64,000 nucleotides of DNA from Amyloporia xantha. Lineage: Eukaryota > Basidiomycota > Agaricomycetes > Polyporales > Adustoporiaceae. The translations under genes and the position numbers were made by a program. Shown here piece by piece: positions 12,801 to 23,067 of this stretch (position 1 is the first letter of the stretch; each line of letters starts with the position of its first letter). Location: NCBI GenBank assembly GCA_036971615.1, contig JAYKKR010000004.1, forward strand, positions 2,046,001-2,110,000. The letters are read 5' to 3'. A model generated the notes under the pieces. That model made no database searches. It saw only the letters and a program-made list of their open reading frames with translations, and was not told the DNA's origin.

Positions 12801-15540
12801 CAGTGCATTTGGAAGGTAACTGCACAAGCTGCATCAAAGCATGAGGTTTGGCATCTAGGCTATCCAGATACTTGTGCCAGCCAAGCTTGATGATGAAGAA
12901 TGGTTCAGGAAATTTATGGATAAAATGTTCCACCTTGGCAGTTGCAGCTGGAGCTGGAGGAATGTAATGAGGGAGAGAAAGATGATATGAGTGGTATGCG
13001 ATGGCGTCTTGCAGCATTCCCAAGATAACCAAATAGAATCTGAGCCCAGGATAAAGAAAGTTGTTTTCGCTTTGAATCAGAAGGCACTGATTGACATGGG
13101 CGTGGAGAGTAATACCAGTGAGACTTGAGCCCCTTTTGTATTTCTTTTTCTACAGCATTACACCATTCTCCACAGCCTGGACATTGGATAGAAAGAACTG
13201 GTCTTGGAAGCCCTGGAATTGGAGTACTCAACTGAATTGATTTCAGTTGAGAGGTTATGGTGTCCTCAGTCTGATACTTGGAAATATTGAATGCGACACG
13301 AATATGCTTTAGAAGAGTTGACAGGTGATGGCCCCAAGTTGAAGCAGATTGTACAGAATATTTTGCATGCTTCTCCACAAATCTTTCAAGATAGCTGAAG
13401 GGTATTCCAGTCTGAACAGCAGGACTAATTATCATCCCAAGAAGATGATTATAGTATGCTCCGTTAACCAGATATGACAGAACTGCACAGGAAGTGTCAA
13501 CTTCACAGTATGCAATCAATGCCTTCTCTCCATGAGTGCATTGATGGCGGTCATCAGACCAGCAGTACACAGGCTCAGTCCTAGTGGGTTTGACAAGGTG
13601 AGGGGAACTAGCCAGCCCTATTAGATTCAGTAAATGTTAGCTATTAATGATGGAGACTAATAAAATGCAAATACTAACCTGTCACAACATCAGGAACAAA
13701 TGGTTGTGGTGGTAGGCTCACAGGTTCTGCATCTATGCCTTGTACAGTAGCAATAGACTCCATATCTGCAATGTCTGAAACATCTAGTTGGCTGGAAGTG
13801 TGTGCAGCAAGATTTTGAACAGATGTGTGCTCTGAATCTGAGCTGGCTGAAGTGCCAGACTGGACAGAAGTTTGTGCAGAAAGATGCTGAGTGAAGCTGT
13901 GATCTGCTGTAGACACGGCCAACTTGGCTGATTGGCGTGTTGACCGTGCAACACCACTATCTGATACTTCTGCAGATAAAGAAGCATGTGAAACTTCAGA
14001 TTTCTGTTGCAACAAAAACAGTTTATTAAACAAGGCTATATAAAAACAAGATTGAGTACAAACCTCGTGTGAATGTTTAGTCCGGGAATGTCCTGAGAGA
14101 TGATGAACATTATAGGCAGCAAACTGGCCACAAGGGCAACAAAATGCTCCAGGAAAAGATGGATGGTTCCCTCGTATTACAAGTTTCTTTTCCCCTGAAT
14201 GTGAAGTCAATATGAGTGATGTGAATGCTCAATTACAGAAAAAGGCTTACCATAATACACAAGATTTGTTTGATTTTGATGCATCACAAGGTGGTGGATT
14301 TTCTTGTCTTTCTGTAGCTTGAATGATGAACTACAGCCCTCCTTGTAAGTACATTTTATCTTCCCATTTTCATCTCCCTCCACAATATTGCGGGATGCTG
14401 CAGCCACAGTGATACCATCAGCTGAATATTGTAGCCGCCTTTCAAAAACTAACATAGCTATGAGATACATTGCTCAAGAGAATAAACATTATCTGACCTG
14501 GCTTGGTCTCATCTTTCACTGCTGCTGCTCTTTTCTCTTGAAGATAGAGAAGCTTTGCTTTTTTATGCCATTCTTGACACGCCACTTCCATCTGCCCACT
14601 GATGTTGTTGAAACCTTGCATATCAGGCAGGCTAGAAAACCTCTGCTCATTACTCCAACTAGTTTCACATTAGTGAAACCAAAAGTGATATGTCTGAGTT
14701 ATCTCCTACGTACAATTGAACTTTCAGTGGTTCTTTTTCATCTTGAATCATAACAGCAACACTCATTTTGACACTTGCTTCTGCAATGATGCTCTGCATA
14801 GAGCACAATACATTCTCAGAGAACAACCTGCCAGTGCATTTAGTATTATATAGACTGAAATAGGGTGTATGCAAATCCACTCACAGACTTGGCAGTGTAT
14901 CAACAATCAGTTTTTTATTTCCCACTTCATCCTGCAGCGCATCATGAGCCATTTCATTGAACTTAGATATTGAGCCAAGAGCAGAAGCTTTCTTGTTGGA
15001 GGTGTGCATGGAAGATGAGCTGTAAAATGCATTAATGAACCTATGTAATAGATGATCTCACCAATCTTTACCTTTGTACTGGGCCATCCTCATTGGGAGA
15101 GTTTTCCACAGTTGCATCATCACTGGCACTACTACTTTTTGCTTTGCTAGTCTCATTCTGTATTTTTCTACAATGCAGGAAACAATTACTTCAAGTTCTC
15201 AGAAGAAATGCACATTAAGAAAAAAGCTTACATGAATTGATCCTTCCACTGCTGCTGCAGAGCAAGAGTCTTTTCAGACCGGGTGGCATTATTTATATAG
15301 TTTTTAATTGCCTTACATTACAGCCAGAATTTATCAGAGCTTGTTTAGTTATAGATTTTTAGTCAGGCTCACTTTTGTGTATTCAGTTGCATTAGTCCAC
15401 TTTTTACCAAATTCCTGAATGATATGGCTTGCCAGAGCTTGACACTCTTGAGTACCCTTTTTGGATGCATATTCAGGCATAAAGCTCTGAACAAACTGCT
15501 TCTGCTCCTTTGTGAGGAGGCCCGTGCGTCCACCAGCCAT
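9808..15540 (-). CDS. AT-rich multi-exon zinc-finger protein of mobile-element type
   Basis: A chain of minus-strand exons separated by short GT-AG introns reads from a start at 15540 (MAGGRTGLLTKEQKQFVQSF) through at least nine coding segments to a stop at 9808-9810 after an acidic tail (ESDDEDEDGEFERML). Visible parts, in order: an N-terminal helix-rich exon; two C2H2-like finger segments (CTYKEGCSSSFKLQKDKKIH, about 14.3 kb; CCPCGQFAAYNVHHLSGHSR, about 14.1 kb); a CxxC segment (CPGCGEWCN, about 13.16 kb); an acidic D/E stretch (about 12.0 kb); and a 459-codon exon (10397-11776) carrying YRHVMCAIVKHHF and AVDDAHYGVDD, which recall the large zinc-finger/recombinase-like proteins found in many copies in mushroom genomes, often beside RecQ helicases. 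No helicase domain is present here. Coding sequence is AT-rich, unlike the GC-richer flanks, suggesting transfer or transposition. Exon joins were not all verified; no terminal repeats were found. Confidence 0.6.
10332..10384 (-). repeat. Short coding repeat (Glu-Gln-Asp)
   Basis: CCTGTTCATCCTGTTC-type units, read on the minus strand, encode an EQDEQDDEQEQDEQD run inside the zinc-finger gene. It is a low-complexity acidic linker, not an independent element. Confidence 0.7.
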
Positions 15541-15861
15541 TGAGATGTAGAATATAAGTGCAACTTGAAGATTGTCTTCAGATTGTATAGATGATTGGCA
15601 TAAGATCTGTCAGTGCATAATCATATAAGGTAATAGGACACATACTTGATGCAGCAGTGGGAATCCGGTAGCTAGAGTGAATCAGAATCAGGCATGGAAA
15701 TAACATAATTTACAAAAAACACACCAATATCCCAATGAGTCAAAAGCACTCCTAAGTGGGCCTGCAACAGACATAAGGATACCCAGTCATGAACATGAGT
15801 ATGACATAATTCACAGCAGCTATAGAACACACCAATTGCACCAATTTGAGGTCTCAAAACA

Positions 15862-15945
15862 CCTAGCAGCAAAAGTCCAACAGACTTTGCGCACAGGTTA
15901 AGTAGGCTGCGTTGGAGGGCTCAAACCGTCCCGCAGACCCACAGA
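15862..15945 (+). repeat. Dispersed repeat, copy 1 (inverted copy at 55.3 kb)
   Basis: The sequence around GCGTTGGAGGGCTCAAACCG matches the reverse complement of 55330-55415 (GCGTTGGAGGGCTCAAGCCG) at roughly three quarters of positions over about 80 bases, including AGCAGCAA(A/G)AGTCCA at one end and GTCCCGCAGA at the other. The two copies are in opposite orientation, 39 kb apart. Confidence 0.7.
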
Positions 15946-15988
15946 GTAGGAAGATCACAAATTTGGAATTGGGGAATAGGGTTATGGT

Positions 15989-16020
15989 GGAGGACTGGAG
16001 GACTGGAGGACTGGAGGACG
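15989..16020. repeat. 8-bp microsatellite (GGAGGACT)4
   Basis: Four near-perfect units of GGAGGACT. Confidence 0.9.
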
Positions 16021-16328
16021 TACTATGAGGAAGGAGGAGTTGTGGACAAAAGATGGCGCTGATAAGGTTTGTTGCGTGCATTGCTTTTGAATCGCCGCTT
16101 CAGGCAACTGCCACTCGTGCCCGTGCGAATATAATTAATATTGCGTCGATCGCTACACCTATACTCTGAGTGCCTCCGTGCGCGTGACATCCTGGCATCT
16201 CTTCGCTCTCCCACCACTACGGAACAGTTCTGTGCAGCCACAGCCAAGAAATATATTTCTGAACTGTATGTACACACAAGGCGCCCGTCGCCATACACCA
16301 GCATGAACGCACGAAGAGATGCAACCAC

Positions 16329-16600
16329 TCATCAGCTGTGTGAAGAAATACTTCATGTCCGCCAGCCGAATCAGCTGAGGCAGCGCGCCCGTCAACCTGA
16401 ACGAGTCCTGCAACCACGCCGTCTCGCGTCGCACGCCAAACCGGCTCTCGAAATAGCGCTGCCCAAAGATGAACTGGCGCGTGAGAGGGGGGGAGGGCAG
16501 GTTCGAGTCTTCTCGACCCAGGAGCCGCCGACTGGGTGGAACTGGTTCGAGGCTATCTTCACCTTGACGCGCTTGAAGAGCGGGGGATACAGCTATTAAA
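16329..16600 (-). pseudogene. AMS1: Alpha-mannosidase (GH38) internal fragment
   Basis: On the minus strand, ASNQFHPVGGSWVEK (about 16.54 kb) and then, in a different frame, RQFIFGQRYFESRFGVR (about 16.47 kb) and LPQLIRLADMKYFFTQ match the catalytic domain of vacuolar/cytosolic class II alpha-mannosidase, which trims mannose from free oligosaccharides. The frame shift lies in the C/T-rich stretch near 16.50 kb. After FFTQ the similarity stops at 16.33 kb and no further exon is seen. Open minus-strand sequence upstream (16620-17008) may be a decayed earlier part of the same gene, but I cannot match it. Only about 80 residues of a roughly 1,000-residue enzyme remain. Confidence 0.75.
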
Positions 16601-16996
16601 CGCGTGTAAAATTTGACGATCAGGAAAGGCAAGAAGGTCCTAGCGTGAACGACGAACTTCCATCGCAGGCATTCGTTATTTGGAGTTCGCAGACGGGGAA
16701 TATGCCATAGGCCATTTCGTCCATTGTCCAAGTACGAGCTGCCATCAGTTCACCGCCATGGTCGGTCTCAAAGTGCGCCCTGCCAGCTATATGAACCTTG
16801 CTTCCCTGGAGCTCAGGATCGGCATAGACAGTGACAGAGAGCCGGTGGGAGTCCCAGTCAAGAGCAGGAACAGGACCATGGCTTCGAACATAGTGGAGCC
16901 TATGCATAACCGCGATAATACCACGGGGTAAGCTCTTATGGCCGGTGTTTGAGCGGAGATGTCTCGAGTGAGGAATCCAGGAGTCAGGCGTAGCCC

Positions 16997-17800
16997 TACA
17001 CACCACATACAGTCAGCATGACAACAAAGGAAACCCGACTGAAGTACTGGTCGTCTATGCTGATTCTGCTCTCGAGTTGTTCTTCGGCATCACCATCGAT
17101 CAGCTTGAGTGGTTCACGTACTTCACCACTGTAATTTCGAAGCACTTTCGACGCCTGCATGTCGGCAAGGATGATGGAGAGTTCGCGCGAAACCTCAGGA
17201 TCTCGGTCATCTTTATTCTCGCCACCTTTCTTCTGCGCATTTTCTTCTGTTTTCTTCTTTTCTCCTTCTTTCGAGTCTTCCTGTGCCTCCGAGCCTTCGT
17301 TGTCCGACTCCACGTTGGATTTCTGTTCCGAGTTGTCCTGACCGCCTTTTCCATCGCCTTCTTGCTCGTTCTTCTTATCGTCTGGATGCTCCTTGCCAGG
17401 CCATTCCTGAGATTTTATGGCTGCCTCAGAAACCGGGAGAACAAAATGGGCAAAGGCATGGTGCTATGGGAGAGGTTATCAGTTTTGCGAGATGTTCAAG
17501 CTCTGTGGTCATTACTCACTCGTGGGTCAAGTAATTTGAAGCTAAAAGTGGGGACGTGTCAGAGTATAGAGGACTGAGGAAGACCAACATTGATTGGGAA
17601 CCGCCTTCTTAACGTCTCGTACGATCAAAACGGCAGAGGGGTCCTCCAGGATGGCATCAACGCTACCCTTTGCTTCTACTTCCTCTTCGGTGCGCTCCCA
17701 TTGTTTCCTGCCGTCTTTCAACTTGCCGATTGCGTCCTCATCCTCGTCTTCGTCTGCATCGTCGGGATGCTGCCATGTCGCGCCGGAAATGCCATACGTC
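16997..17800 (-). pseudogene. Unknown charged protein fragment
   Basis: Two minus-strand exon-like segments can be read: an acidic one (DADEDEDEDAIGKLKDGRKQ..., about 17.74 kb) and, after an apparent intron, HHAFAHFVLPVSEAAIKSQE followed by a K/E/G-rich linker (about 17.2-17.35 kb) and a more ordered end (NYSGEVREPLKLIDGDAEEQ, about 17.1 kb). The composition change and splice sites suggest a former real gene. I do not recognise the family. Hydrophobic plus-strand frames over the same bases are its antisense. Confidence 0.4.
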
Positions 17801-18382
17801 CCAGATGTTCTACTGCCGTCTCAGTACGTCTGGCCTGGAATCTGGATGGCGGTGCCTGCAAGTGCTGTTGGCATTGGGAGAGCTGTGGATAGTGTATGCA
17901 TCGGGAGATTTGAGGCGGATGGTATGAGGAGCGCTCCAGGGGAAACGGAAGCTGGGCTGCTGGGGGCTGATGTCTGGCATATGAGCAACAAGAGAGGGGA
18001 ACGGGAGTGGCAAGCAATCTGGAGCTCATTGACGTGACGATATATCCGACAGCAAGGTTCAATTCGAACGGAGCATCGACATCGACAGCTAGAGAACTTA
18101 GCACACTACCAAATCTGGCAGGGCGATGTCCATTCTGGGACATGATTGGGGTAGCATACAGAAGGACGACCAAGTCGCAGGACGAGTCCGACGAGGTTAG
18201 GGCCCTCGGCGGCGGCTTAGTTAGACCTAAATCAGTCAAATCGTAATGCTCCACGGCCGCAAACATCGGAAAACATGCCTTGGTCGCCAACCCCAGACTC
18301 AGTGAAAACGCCGACATTTGAGGTCGGATGGTATCGACTCTGCCAGCAGTCTGACTCGCGCGATCGAATGGGATCGATCCAC

Positions 18383-18428
18383 AGTGAATGCAATCCCCCC
18401 ACCAAAAGTTACGACGGTGGTCACGTGC
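18383..18428 (+). repeat. Left terminal inverted repeat of the MITE
   Basis: Pairs with 18950-18995 in inverted orientation, one mismatch (G/A at the eighth base). Confidence 0.9.
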
Positions 18429-18505
18429 ATTCCGTTGCGCTGGCTCGTGGAGGGAGGGCTGCGCTCCCATAAGAATATTATATTTATAAAGGCACATATT
18501 GTATG

Positions 18506-18575
18506 TGCGCTGTAGTCTAGTGGTTTGGTTGTATGTCTGCTTGTGGTCGTTGTGGGTTCAATCCCTCCAACTGAT
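18506..18575 (+). tRNA. tRNA-like sequence (pseudo-tRNA or SINE head)
   Basis: An A box (TAGTCTAGTGG, 18513-18523) and a B box (GGGTTCAATCC, 18554-18564) are at normal tRNA spacing, followed by a run of ten T (about 18580-18589) that could terminate RNA polymerase III. The acceptor arms do not pair and the T stem has a mismatch, so it is not a working tRNA. It could be the head of a tRNA-derived SINE carried inside the TIR element. Confidence 0.4.
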
Positions 18576-18949
18576 TAGTTTTTTTTTTCATTTGAAACAT
18601 GTTTTTGGTCCCTCCCGAGTTTATAAGAATCGGTCACTCTATTTTAGTCTATGTCTTGTCTCAACTTTGGACACCTCACAGTGCTCGCAATAGCTGTGGC
18701 ACTATGAAGAAAAAATAAGGGCAAGTAAACTAAACAATACTTATAATTATAGTTTGAGCCATATTTGTATTCTCATCAACTTCTCTAAATAAATTACACT
18801 ATTCTATTGCTGATTCTTACCTACCTTCATTGTATTCTTAGTCCTATGAACTATGCCAGAAAATATGAAGCAAATGAAGTCTCCAAACACGATATCTCGT
18901 TCTCAGAGGCGGGAGTCCGCGGGACTTAGCGCTGAGCGCGACGCGGCAG

Positions 18950-18995
18950 GCACGTGACCACCGTCGTAACTTTTGGTGGGGGGATTGTATTCACT
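18950..18995 (-). repeat. Right terminal inverted repeat of the MITE
   Basis: Reverse complement of the left terminal repeat, one mismatch. Confidence 0.9.
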
Positions 18996-19009
18996 TCGAT
19001 CCACGCAGC

Positions 19010-20015
19010 ACACCGAACACGCGAACACGACTCCTCACGAGGGGAAGCAGAAGCTGCAGACGTCACGTGGAATGTTGTCGCTCTGCTGGTGCTTAGGCTT
19101 ACTGACCATCTGGATTCTGTCTTACCCGTCGCTTCCCATCGAATTGTGTCGACTAACTCGGTAGACTCCTCTTCGATACTTACTTCCTAATAGACGATAT
19201 GTATCTTTCTCACTTTACTCTTGGCACGAGAATACTATGCTGTCCCTGGCTAGTCTGTAATGAATACTATCGAGTCCGAGGACAAATGACGCGTTCTTCT
19301 GTGGATGCTTAAAATGCCAACGCGATGGAAAACTTTGGTGTTCATACGCTACCTGGTACCGACATAAACAAGCATGCGACGCTCAGATCACTGAAGGCAA
19401 GATTCCGCAGGCAGACCCTGCTCATCGTATACCAGCGCGATTTTCTCGGCAAAAGCGTTTTCTAGCTAATGGACACGAGTCCAAAATTAGACGAATGCGT
19501 GCACGGCAAGGGTCAGTCGCAAACGTCGGAGGTTCGTGCCAGGTGCCACCAATTGCACAGACTTCCTGCATCACATCCGCAGATTCTGCAGACAATCAGC
19601 GGAATGCATTCCATATCGGAAATCCCAACATCATGGAACTCAATGAACAGGTAATAGTCCTATTACACTCGGAATTATCGTAGTTTTTGTAATAATATTG
19701 CATTGGTTAGGATATGTCTGCCCACACAGCGATCTCAGACAGTCTCCCTGCCATGAGAAATTTCGACAATCAAAGTCACCTCGTCGAAGACCCTGCAAGT
19801 GTAGTCAATACACAATACAGGTGCGCGTAGCCCTTACCTCACGTATTCCAACCATAGACACCGCATTGAAGTTCATTCACCAGTTGCAGTCAAACCCACT
19901 TCTGACAGACGGCAAGCTTGACGAGGCACCCAGTGGCGGCTTCGACATCCGTTAGTCGAGCAGGCGACACTCAGTCCTGATCGGCGACTCTTAATCAAGC
20001 TTTTTGTCGCCGACA
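19010..20015. other. No clear gene; possible decayed 5' part of the Plavaka gene
   Basis: Short plus-strand open frames (19469-19654, 19698-19955) precede the recognisable Plavaka exon and may be degraded upstream exons, but no family signature can be read in them. Confidence 0.4.
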
Positions 20016-20017
20016 CA

Positions 20018-20756
20018 GATAGATTAGAAAGGATCTATAATGAGACGCGTGAGGCGATTCTGGAACGACATCCCGAGGACAACATTCTGACACATCATTG
20101 TGTCAAAGAGAAAGTTGCCGAACTCAGTGGTATCACCCCGATCCTCGAGAACATGTGCCCAAATACACGTATCAGCTATACCGGACCATTCGAAAATCTC
20201 GACACATGCCCTTACTGTAGCGAGTCACACTATGATACCACCCCCCTAGCCTCACGCAGTATCAAAAAGCTGCGTCAGCAATTCAACACATATCCAGTCG
20301 GACCCCAGATTCAGGCACGATTTCGCTCGCCTGAGGGGGCCGTCAACATGCTGTATCGCAAATGTCTCATGGAGGACCTTCTCGCAGAGCTTCACGCATC
20401 TGGGGGGTTGAATATCATCGAAGATATTCCGCACGGATCTGATTTCTGGGATGCCTGTCAGGATTCTCAAATCTTGCCAGACGACGTTTGTCTTATCTTC
20501 TCCATGGACGGAGTGCAGCTGTACAAGCATAAGGTGTCAAATTGTTGGGTTTATATTGGGATATTTGTTGATGTCTCTCCCGACAAGCGCTACAAGAAGA
20601 AGTACATCATGCCAGGTGCGATTGTTCCAGGCCCGAACAAGCCGAAGAACCCTGACTCGTTCCTATTTCCTGGCTTGCACCATGTCGCTGCCTTGCAGAA
20701 CGAGGGTCTCATAATCTGGGATGCATCCCGAAATCTCTCATTCAAGTCACGCCGCG
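20018..20756 (+). mobile_element. Plavaka (CACTA-type) transposase, N-terminal half, truncated
   Basis: A continuous open frame carries the marks of the Plavaka transposase family of mushroom genomes: ERHPEDNILTHHCVKEKVAE, MCPNTRISYTGPFENLDTCP with a CPYC pair, the first catalytic-domain strand FSMDGVQLYKHKVSNCWVYI with its aspartate, YKKKYIMPGAIVPGPNKPKN and FLFPGLHHVAALQNEGL. The family signature ends at about 20756 (after WDASRNLSF) where the upstream region of the PSY2 fragment begins. The rest of the transposase, which should follow, is absent here. It is a different part of the protein from the fragments at 30.2-30.8 and 48.5-48.8 kb. Confidence 0.9.
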
Positions 20757-20847
20757 TGAACCCTGACCAGCCACCGCTTCACGATCGCGCATTTTCCCTC
20801 ATTTTCCCCTACATAAATTCTGCTTCTGCCGGCGGTCTCCCATTGTC

Positions 20848-22518
20848 ATGAGCAGCGTCCATGCTGTGGCTACTGCTACAGAGACACAGACCCTGGGCCC
20901 CGTCCTGTCGTCAGGTGTGCCATCACAGCAACAAGTATCCCCCACCAATCACGCTCAAAATTCGTGCGATGTCTCGCCATCTGCAACCTCTCCAGAGCTC
21001 AACGGACGCGTCAATGGGGCAGCGAAGGTGCTGGAGGGGCAGGAGGCAGCAAGTGAGGCAGATCCGACAGGCGAGGTTGTAGGCGCTGCGGGCGAGGCAG
21101 AGCATGTTGAAGTGTTGGAGCAGGAGCGGCTGATGTCGGGCGACGACTCGGGCCAGCGGGCAGAGGAGGATAGCCATGAACTGAAGCGTGTGAAGGTCTA
21201 CGAGCTCATCGGCTCGCGCTGGGTCGACCAGGGCACCGCGTTTTGCTTCGGCGACTTCCAGGAGAACGAGGCGCTCCTAATCGCCCGCGCCGAAGCCGAC
21301 TTTAACCACATGATTCTGTCGACGACTATACGATCCAATGATGTCTATCAGCGGCAGCAAGGTGCGTGATAAGCCTATCTTGTTGCATTAGATGTAGTAT
21401 TAAACCCGGCGCACAGATACTTTGATTGTGTGGACCGAGCCAGATGGAGTTGACTATGCACTGAGTTTTCAAGACCCGGAGGGTTGTGCTGAGGTGTGGC
21501 ATTTCATTCAAGAAGTTCAGCGACACATGAACGCTCGAGGTATGTGTCTTACCCTGTTCCGCATACAAAGAGTCTTGTGCCAAATGAATTCATTAGAAGA
21601 GGCGCGGTTGTCTTCCTCTCTCATGATTGGGCCCGAACAATCCATCACCCCGTCCAGCGTCTTCAGGACTGGACAACTGCCATACCCACAGCTGGGGATT
21701 ATGGGCGAGATTGAGAGAGCTATCAAGTCGTTGGCACGGAACGCTACCTTCAAGGAGCGCATTTATAAGTGCATTCAAACAGAGGTGAGGCAATTTGTGC
21801 TACCGCGGACTTGTAAGTCTCACCGGCCGTCTAGCACAGGAATACGTTAAAGGCATGATTGACGTCATGCACCAGGCCGAAGACCTAGAGAGCATCCAGA
21901 ATTTGCACACTTTGTGTCCTTGTATGCAGGCTATCCATAAGTTTCCATACCCAGCGTGAAATTCAAATATTGAGAATGAGATCTAGTCTCGTTGAACGAA
22001 CCCACCCTCTACGAACATATTCTCGAAGACGATTTACTCCTCGGTGTCGTTGGCATGCTCGAATGTCCGTCATGCTCTACTCTGCCTGTATGCGCGCAAT
22101 TCGTCTAACCACTCCGTACTTCACAGACGATCCTGAATTCCCTGGTCACAAAGCGAACTATTAGGAGTTTCTCCACCAGACGTCGCGCTTCCATCAACCT
22201 GTCCTGTTGCGAAATGAGGCGATACAGAAGAAAGTCCATCATACCTACTGCCTCCAGTTCCTCAAAGACGTCATGCTTGCTCGCGCTATCGACGACTCCA
22301 CGTTCAACATCCTCAACTCCGTCGTTATCTTCAACCAGATCGACATCATCAACTATGTTGAGAATGATTCCTCCTTCCTTCGGGGGGTGGTCCGTACCTT
22401 CATGGACGAAGACCTGATCCGCGCACTTGGACCTAAAGGCAAGGACGTGCAGAAAGATTCTGACAAAGAAGATGTCTCGAAACCATCCGCTGCGTCCAGC
22501 CAGGCCCCTCGACGATGA
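20848..22518 (+). pseudogene. PSY2: Protein phosphatase 4 regulatory subunit 3 (PSY2/SMEK), 5' part
   Basis: PSY2 targets PP4 phosphatase, chiefly to DNA-damage substrates. After an unusual 110-residue leader from the ATG at 20848 comes the Ran-binding/PH-like domain (LKRVKVYELIGSRWVDQGTA, then SNDVYQRQQ / intron / TLIVWTEPDGVDYALSFQDP), then the SMEK domain (LPYPQLGIMGEIERAIKSLA; EYVKGMIDVMHQAEDLESIQ; LNEPTLYEHILEDDLLLGVV; RFHQPVLLRNEAIQKKVHHT; NSVVIFNQIDIINYVENDSS). There is an in-frame TAG at 22162-22164 inside HKANY*EFLHQT, and the gene stops after FMDEDLIRALGPKG, so more than half of the usual protein is missing. A TATA-like TACATAAA lies about 40 bases before the ATG and directly abuts the truncated Plavaka exon. 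Confidence 0.9.
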
Positions 22519-22519
22519 C

Positions 22520-23060
22520 CGCTCGCGCTCATCCCCATGCCCCAAACAGACCTTTCGCCGGCTCGCAGAACCTCGAAATTTGATCGGACGGCCTTCGGAT
22601 AGCGCACAGGATGCTCAGAGCAGACACGAGAGAAGCGTGAACACAGTCCGACGCCCCCGGATGAAGTCCCCCGACCCCCGCCCTCTCGCCGGACGACGAA
22701 ATCCATCAAATGTCGTCCACTGCACTCGGGGCACTCGCGGCGCACGCACAGGCTGCATGAGGGAACATGCCTACAGCATGCACATCACACGTTGTGCCCA
22801 TCCGGTGCGTTCGGGAGGCCCTCGACGACGTTCGTGCGCACTGACGCTCCCTTTCAGCAGCCATTGGGAAACCCATCAAACATCGCCCAGACACTGTGGG
22901 GTCCACTCCACACAGGCGGACGATGACGGTGAGCATGCTCCGAACCTCTTCGCCCACGGTCTCCGTCGCTGATTCGCGTTCTGCAGCCAGCCCTTCTCGC
23001 CGGACGACACAAGTGCAAATTTCGTCTGGGGGACTTGCGAGGCTCGCTGGAGGCGTCCGG
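22520..23060. other. Unrecognised GC-rich stretch between PSY2 and BRE4-like pseudogenes
   Basis: A long plus-strand frame (22427-22972) rich in Arg, Ser and Pro runs on from PSY2 but shows no PSY2 or other signature. The word CTCGCCGGACGAC occurs at 22684 and 22994, about 310 bases apart. Confidence 0.4.
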
Positions 23061-23067
23061 GGCGGAC

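Larger units (their letters stand above)
15541..16140. other. Intergenic repeats
   Basis: No gene seen. Two diverged copies of a motif (CATAATTTAC / CATAATTCAC followed by ACACACCAAT) lie about 100 bases apart at 15.70 and 15.80 kb. A dispersed repeat (15862-15945) and an 8-bp tandem repeat (15989-16020) follow. Confidence 0.5.
18383..18995. mobile_element. 613-bp TIR element with 9-bp target duplication (Mutator-like MITE)
   Basis: The ends are 46-bp terminal inverted repeats (18383-18428 and 18950-18995) identical at 45 of 46 positions; each starts AGTGAAT and contains ACCAAAAGTTACGACGGTGG. The element is flanked on both sides by the same 9-bp word TCGATCCAC (18374-18382 and 18996-19004). 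Long TIRs plus 9-bp duplication are the hallmark of Mutator-superfamily elements. There is no transposase frame, so it is non-autonomous. The interior is AT-rich and holds a tRNA-like sequence near the left end. The near-perfect TIRs imply a fairly recent insertion compared with the decayed genes around it. Confidence 0.9.

Noticed and set aside
16620..17008. Extension of the alpha-mannosidase to an N-terminal domain
   Set aside because: The minus-strand frames here do not show recognisable GH38 N-terminal motifs; kept as a remark only.
17077..17577. Hydrophobic 166-codon plus-strand frame resembling a membrane protein
   Set aside because: It is antisense to a lysine/glutamate-rich exon; AAG/GAG read backwards gives Phe/Leu-rich runs.
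18506..18575. Functional tRNA gene
   Set aside because: A and B boxes are good but the acceptor stem does not pair, so kept only as tRNA-like.
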